Shown here: positions 42,101 to 44,353 of the stretch, one piece after another | How the letters are laid out: every line of letters starts with the position of its first letter | How positions within the stretch are numbered: position 1 is the stretch's first letter | NCBI GenBank assembly: GCA_002440905.1 | Contig: DJWA01000023.1 | Location: 1 to 44,353, forward strand | Direction: 5' to 3' | Length of the DNA: 44,353 nucleotides | Origin: Candidatus Roizmanbacteria bacterium UBA6242 | Lineage (GTDB): Bacteria; Patescibacteriota; Microgenomatia; UBA1406; GWC2-37-13 | Made by a program: the position numbers and the translations under genes | The notes under the pieces: generated by a model | Database searches by the model: none | Told to the model about the DNA's origin: nothing | Seen by the model: the letters and a program-made list of their open reading frames with translations, nothing else

Positions 42101-42439
42101 CTAATTATTAATGACAAATACCTTGAGGCTACATCAGCGGCCGCAGTCATCGCTGCCGCCGATAACTTCGAATTAAACGGCCTTTATGCCCCGGCAATCG
42201 AGACAGCTACCACTTCTGCGGGAATCGCTATCTTACCCTCGAATTCTTCAGAGATTGTCATATACAACGACAATATCAAGGAGAATTCCCTCGTCTATCT
42301 GACGCCTACATCAGACTATCCCCAATCAGGGCAGTTAACGATCGTTAAAAAAGAATACCAAGGTAAACCATATTTCAAAGTCTCGTCAAACACACTGAGC
42401 GCATTACCCATTAAGTTTAATTGGCTGATTGTCAACTGA
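36200..42439 (+). CDS. giant surface protein: integrase-type SAM-like domain, membrane helix, tail-fibre-like repeats, 2079 aa
   Basis: Residues 10-105 match the N-terminal SAM-like (core-binding) domain of tyrosine recombinases: FREFLIAENISPISLKNYLSDLRYFFGWM, EYRKYLLDNNLPHKTVNRRLSTLRKFC and WMKENPAKKI. No catalytic recombinase domain follows. A charged linker leads to one membrane helix (170-188). The rest should lie outside: a domain RILSFQGRLTDSLGNPI...PRQQIANVGYAINAETLQG (about 208-335), then at least seven copies of a [GA]N[VL]G[IV]G..[TS/A]P motif set in beta-rich repeats as seen in phage tail fibres, a helical/coiled part (about 1700-1860, NLTDLENRLNQ), and an end domain finishing PIKFNWLIVN. 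There is no endosialidase-type S74 end. The next gene begins 1 bp after the stop. Confidence 0.85.
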   Translation: MEKGYNLYNLEPQFREFLIAENISPISLKNYLSDLRYFFGWMSSKSLKVESINKELVEEYRKYLLDNNLPHKTVNRRLSTLRKFCTFCISQGWMKENPAKKIGNITKTFLSVPTENEDNKALQGPKNIKTFINNLSDRFRKKPQKAVEEKKEEPSVPRQAGIPSFGLQHYIGFLIVLVFVAILGAGIYNQFFSDTSATLAYPTTLKRAGRILSFQGRLTDSLGNPITAATNVTFNLYNIDTGGTPIYTAGACSITPDPDGIINVLIGGVGYSPTPPSSTYNALCGSEIDPEVFTENANVYLGITVASDSEMTPRQQIANVGYAINAETLQGFPPGTGTSSIPYINSEGDVLIAAANPEINSSYASSTFTISSANATTIQSAGSGDITLQATESGAISLRTGGDTSTYTRLFIDTAANSGNVGIGDLTPVATLTVGDGDLFQVAGASGNITTAGDIAVNGGDITSTSTTLNVTAGDTGTTNFKFGSDILAAIKDQGTYGFWNLAGKSDTGDPATCAEGDIYYNAFDDTIKICHSGNTWEGLDGGGSGSSVWSDLLSPTANLLLDMATYTTEFNWDTGTGTDNLFSLTTDASSNGTGYLMNLATGTSSTVKPLRVSAGGVESLNVIANGNVGIGDTTPASLFTVGNGDLFRIDSSGRIISVDGVAHTIDDTSGNLTLVSASNQISLNDNVVTTGTLTLPNSNTMTGVSGYTQFNNGISVGGGTTYRFDSLGDLYTNSVYTGGTQRIDSGGNLVNIGSTQFNGVTYTWPGADGASGTFLSTNGTGGLSWYDLSGDPNLGPWTVNATDGTIYPDNSTLDLFIGGTATASAKFAFLNVESGDPTASIAGNLAITAPLGANPATSFDILNGGTLNFRNSVGGNDGLISRFFIDSNGNVGIGTTSPTETLSIQRDSVGNLLGIRDGANNTNLLLADGGETTFKPTAFDYVYTFDGVSTYADNTTEAKSSGGTVFEVLALENPSNDIFYVGLDHPFETIFFDIVTAGAGVTLVPEYWNGSTWTALTATDNTTNLTVDGTVAFTAPTDWQTTAVNSQTEYWVRFSSSTQVTTAPTAYSVSPTTGNRFSVFAQSGDSTNPSLYVNDVGNVGVGTNAPTTRLSIGGSTSSISNDSGDITIDAASGNIAFNGDNLINFSQTLGSLGSDSIPTYSFSGDGDTGFYSPAANTLAFSTNGSEKIRIDSNGNLGIGTNSPDLPLGFAASYGGKINLYDGLNYDIGVQTSTFEFIIPTADASSRFVFGKGTSGTLTEIMRIQNDGNVGIGDNSPAATLTVGNGDLFQVAGASGNITTAGDLALNGGDLTSTGALTVTPNGGSNLNIALSSTGDLVVNTNQLVVDTSAANVGIGTATPNSSYKLHVAGNLLADAFYDTTSPGTWFLNPAGASVLGGNISMVGDLYMQDGSPLISSLNSGSYNTITIKGSNDSTTPSLCVEGTGTGSTCDGKINAGTIDPPYTINGKKYATYIASMTGVKEETVGTVRTSERVDGVGYRKVIDFNRQPDGSDLWIFNKTSKLRENIKDMVVLLTASDNTRTWFNIDKANLTLTIYSSKPTTVSYRLTAPRFDAEKWKSIREDDDPVTGFILTDQGDVYGQAPTAVAAATLSNTNAVYNGNLQEFKNANAAFTVVGGYVDEFISASSALLGKIKVGFVEAQNIIVNNTLVANRIVTNALDITTANIKNFVVQEKITSPIIETDNLVVSQTAKVNKIEANQIKPQVEDVILDLSDNNNPGAGKLAQLIIKGLEGKTVTTIDSQGNASFSGQVIADSLAIDNDATISGTLTAGQFETNEASVSGRLTAKEIQSDNLTDLENRLNQTASDSSYLATSVNEIQALLAQIQSEPTPDPETQTDLSNATDLSTMTLEELNVTGTTNVYNLSVSNSMSTGSLLIEDNKILALSWDLNISALSTINFFDGSITMARDGTITTRGELIAEGGIRTNEINPLDDNGNVNINRLAVDSLIINDKYLEATSAAAVIAAADNFELNGLYAPAIETATTSAGIAILPSNSSEIVIYNDNIKENSLVYLTPTSDYPQSGQLTIVKKEYQGKPYFKVSSNTLSALPIKFNWLIVN

Positions 42440-42440
42440 A

Positions 42441-44353
42441 ATGGTAAAAAAAATATATTCAAAACATTATCAGGAACCTGTCAAATTCAGAATCTCACCT
42501 GTTGTTACAGGTAAGGTAGGGTTCTTGATTAAGAACAAGCTCATTATTCCCCTTTTTGCCGGACTCGTGTTTGCCGCCGTTGTCGCCGGATTCACTTTCT
42601 TCAAGGTAAATAAAGAGCCTCAACCATCGCCTGCCAAGTCCAAGTCGTTAGTATTCCAAAGGCAACTTATTGGGAAAAATCAGTACGTAGGTAATCTTGA
42701 AGGTGTGATGGAGACTGCGCTTTTTGCTGAAAAAGACGGAGGAAAGGTGATCGTTTCGCGGGGTAAAAGCAATTTGGAATTCACAATTCCAATAGATAAT
42801 CCTACTCTTAATAGTCAAAGCGTCGGAATTCTTCAGGCTACGGACGTATCTTTCGCGTCTAAAGATAAAATAATCGCGGCAAAATACAACCTGGTTCCAA
42901 ACGGAATCAAGGAGGAGATAATACTCAATAAGATCCCCCAAGAAAATACCCTACCTATTGAGATAAAAGCGAAAAATCTTCAGATAAAAATCACTCCTGA
43001 TGATATCCCGGTATTTTATGATCTGTCGGGAATATACCAATTTCATTTCGAACGTCCGTATGTTAAAGACGGGGCCGGTAATATAAGCTACGGCGTTAAA
43101 TATAGTTTTATTGACCAAGAAAATAAAAAGTTAAATCTGTTTGATGAAACAGTAGGAAATACTTCATCTAAACGACTATTGGCAAATAGTAAGCCCTTAC
43201 CACCTTCCGATTATTTATTAATAATAGAAGTCGACTCCGAATGGCTCCATGACCCAAAAAGGGTTTTACCGATCATAATCGATCCGACGGTCGTACACGA
43301 TACGACTACCGAGTTTGCGACCGGACAATTTAGCCGTGTAACAGACACAGGATCGGGATCATCGCCCGTTCTTGGAACTTATTACCAGGAACTTAGTGCC
43401 GATGAAAACACAGTTAGTTTGTGGCATTTAAATGAAGCCTCAGGAAACGCAATCGATTCTTCAGGTAACGGTAATACGGGTACACCCACTAGCCCCACCG
43501 TTGTTACTGGACTAATGGGTAACGCCAGGAGTTTTAACGGCACCAGTGATAGAATTGCCATGGCCGCATCTACCAATGTTAATGTAACGGGCGACATATC
43601 TATCGAAGCATGGATAAACCCCAGCACCTTTGCCACAACGGGCAGAAACATCATTCATAAAGATTCTCAATATACCATCCAACTACAAGTCAATACAGGA
43701 TATTTCGCTTGGGCAGACAGTTCTAATTGGAGTTATGCTAGTTTTGGGTATACCGACATTGGATTAAAGACCAACGTCTGGCAGCACCTTGCAGTTACCA
43801 AAACTAATGGAACTGTCTATGTATATGTTGATGGAAATCTCAAACTAACTAAAACCTTTGGTGGTGCCCTGACCTCTACCACCAATGTCATGCATATCGG
43901 CTGTTACTCTGGGGCCACCGCCTGTTCTGGTTCATATTTTGCGGGTATTCTTGACGAAGTCCGTGTAAGTAATACTGCCCGATCGCAGGAAGATATTAAG
44001 TTATCAGCTTCCCGTCGACCCTACTCAATATATTCATCAGATGTTTTAGATTTGGGTAAAGTATATTCTTGGAATTCTCTCTCATGGACAGAGTTAGGAG
44101 TCACAACAGGAGACGGTGAAACATTAAAGGATACAACCGGACTTGTGGCCCAGTGGAACTTTAATGAAACATCGGGAACAACTGCCACCAATGACGCCGG
44201 TTCGTGTGGTACTTCCTGTAACGGAACGCTTACAGGCTTTGCTTCTACCTCTTCCCAAGATCAGGCGGCGGGCACTGGTTGGACCGCAAACAACAGACGT
44301 TGGGGAGCTGGCGCTTTGATGTTTGATAGGACAGATGACTTCGTTAACATCAC
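42441..44353 (+). CDS. LamG-domain surface protein, partial at 3' end (at least 637 aa)
   Basis: Starts at ATG 42441, one base after the giant protein's stop, and is open to the window end. A cytoplasmic basic lead, a membrane helix (about 35-55, LIIPLFAGLVFAAVVAGFTFF), then a region to about 290 ending LPIIIDPTVVHDTTTEFATGQF, a block common in very large exported repeat proteins. A LamG/concanavalin-like domain follows (about 320-520): VSLWHLNEASGNAIDSSGNGNTG, ARSFNGTSDRIAMA, ISIEAWINPSTF, WQHLAVTKTNGTVYVYVDGNLK and LDEVRVSNTAR. A second copy starts near 570 (GLVAQWNFNETSGTTATNDAG) and is cut off. It likely binds glycans or other surface material together with the giant protein. Confidence 0.85.
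   Translation, partial: MVKKIYSKHYQEPVKFRISPVVTGKVGFLIKNKLIIPLFAGLVFAAVVAGFTFFKVNKEPQPSPAKSKSLVFQRQLIGKNQYVGNLEGVMETALFAEKDGGKVIVSRGKSNLEFTIPIDNPTLNSQSVGILQATDVSFASKDKIIAAKYNLVPNGIKEEIILNKIPQENTLPIEIKAKNLQIKITPDDIPVFYDLSGIYQFHFERPYVKDGAGNISYGVKYSFIDQENKKLNLFDETVGNTSSKRLLANSKPLPPSDYLLIIEVDSEWLHDPKRVLPIIIDPTVVHDTTTEFATGQFSRVTDTGSGSSPVLGTYYQELSADENTVSLWHLNEASGNAIDSSGNGNTGTPTSPTVVTGLMGNARSFNGTSDRIAMAASTNVNVTGDISIEAWINPSTFATTGRNIIHKDSQYTIQLQVNTGYFAWADSSNWSYASFGYTDIGLKTNVWQHLAVTKTNGTVYVYVDGNLKLTKTFGGALTSTTNVMHIGCYSGATACSGSYFAGILDEVRVSNTARSQEDIKLSASRRPYSIYSSDVLDLGKVYSWNSLSWTELGVTTGDGETLKDTTGLVAQWNFNETSGTTATNDAGSCGTSCNGTLTGFASTSSQDQAAGTGWTANNRRWGAGALMFDRTDDFVNI

Overview
The window looks like a chromosomal segment from a small-genome bacterium of the Candidate Phyla Radiation (Patescibacteria), most likely the Microgenomates group. 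The reasons are dense gene packing with many 1-4 bp overlaps, an AT-leaning sequence, the standard code (UGA is a stop), a bacterial secE-nusG-rplK-rplA cluster beside archaeal-type enzymes, very large exported repeat proteins, and a ComEA/ComEC DNA-uptake operon. The phylum is inferred from gene content; no marker tree could be run.

Left part (1-12.8 kb), mostly minus strand. A LeuRS operon is headed by a three-domain fusion: archaeal-type NMN adenylyltransferase, archaeal-type phosphopantetheine adenylyltransferase and a GTP-dependent dephospho-CoA kinase (DUF359). NAD synthetase is transcribed divergently from it, so the last steps of NAD and CoA synthesis sit together. Then come a RelA/SpoT-like HD hydrolase, a cation/Ca2+ antiporter, an RRM RNA-binding protein, glutamate racemase, an archaeal/eukaryotic-type TyrRS, a Cys/Met-type PLP enzyme and a methyltransferase-like protein.

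Regulatory region (12.8-13.2 kb). This stretch holds two tandem units on the minus strand. Each has a 25-27 codon ORF rich in Tyr/Phe codons followed by an intrinsic terminator with the same CCCGCC-GAAA-GGCGGG hairpin. In each, a CGGCGGGG segment just downstream of the aromatic codons is exactly complementary to the 5' arm of the following terminator. This is the layout of ribosome-mediated attenuation, and the genes downstream include tyrS. It is the strongest candidate here for an undescribed system.

Middle part (13.2-26.1 kb). Acetyl-CoA synthetase, an unknown internally duplicated protein, a GGDEF protein with a second degenerate GGDEF-like half, transketolase, a Ca2+-type P-ATPase coupled to a HEPN-like protein, a cytidylate-kinase-like protein, and rplA-rplK-nusG-secE.

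Right part (26.2-44.35 kb), mostly plus strand and mostly cell envelope. Two copies of a surface module (exported beta-rich protein plus membrane-anchored Ig-like partner) flank the competence genes comEA, comEC channel and comEC metallo-hydrolase (ComEC is split) and a PaaX-like regulator. Next are Ig-like proteins, a 2079-residue protein joining an integrase-type SAM-like domain to a membrane helix and a tail-fibre-like ectodomain, and a LamG-domain protein that runs off the window end.

Transcription signals share one pattern. A -10 hexamer lies 6 nt (sometimes 7-9) before the ATG of at least 14 genes, several with a -35 at 17 bp, which points to widespread leaderless mRNAs. The RRM gene is the clear exception, with a long 5' UTR and a strong Shine-Dalgarno. 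I saw no rRNA, tRNA, CRISPR array or insertion sequence.
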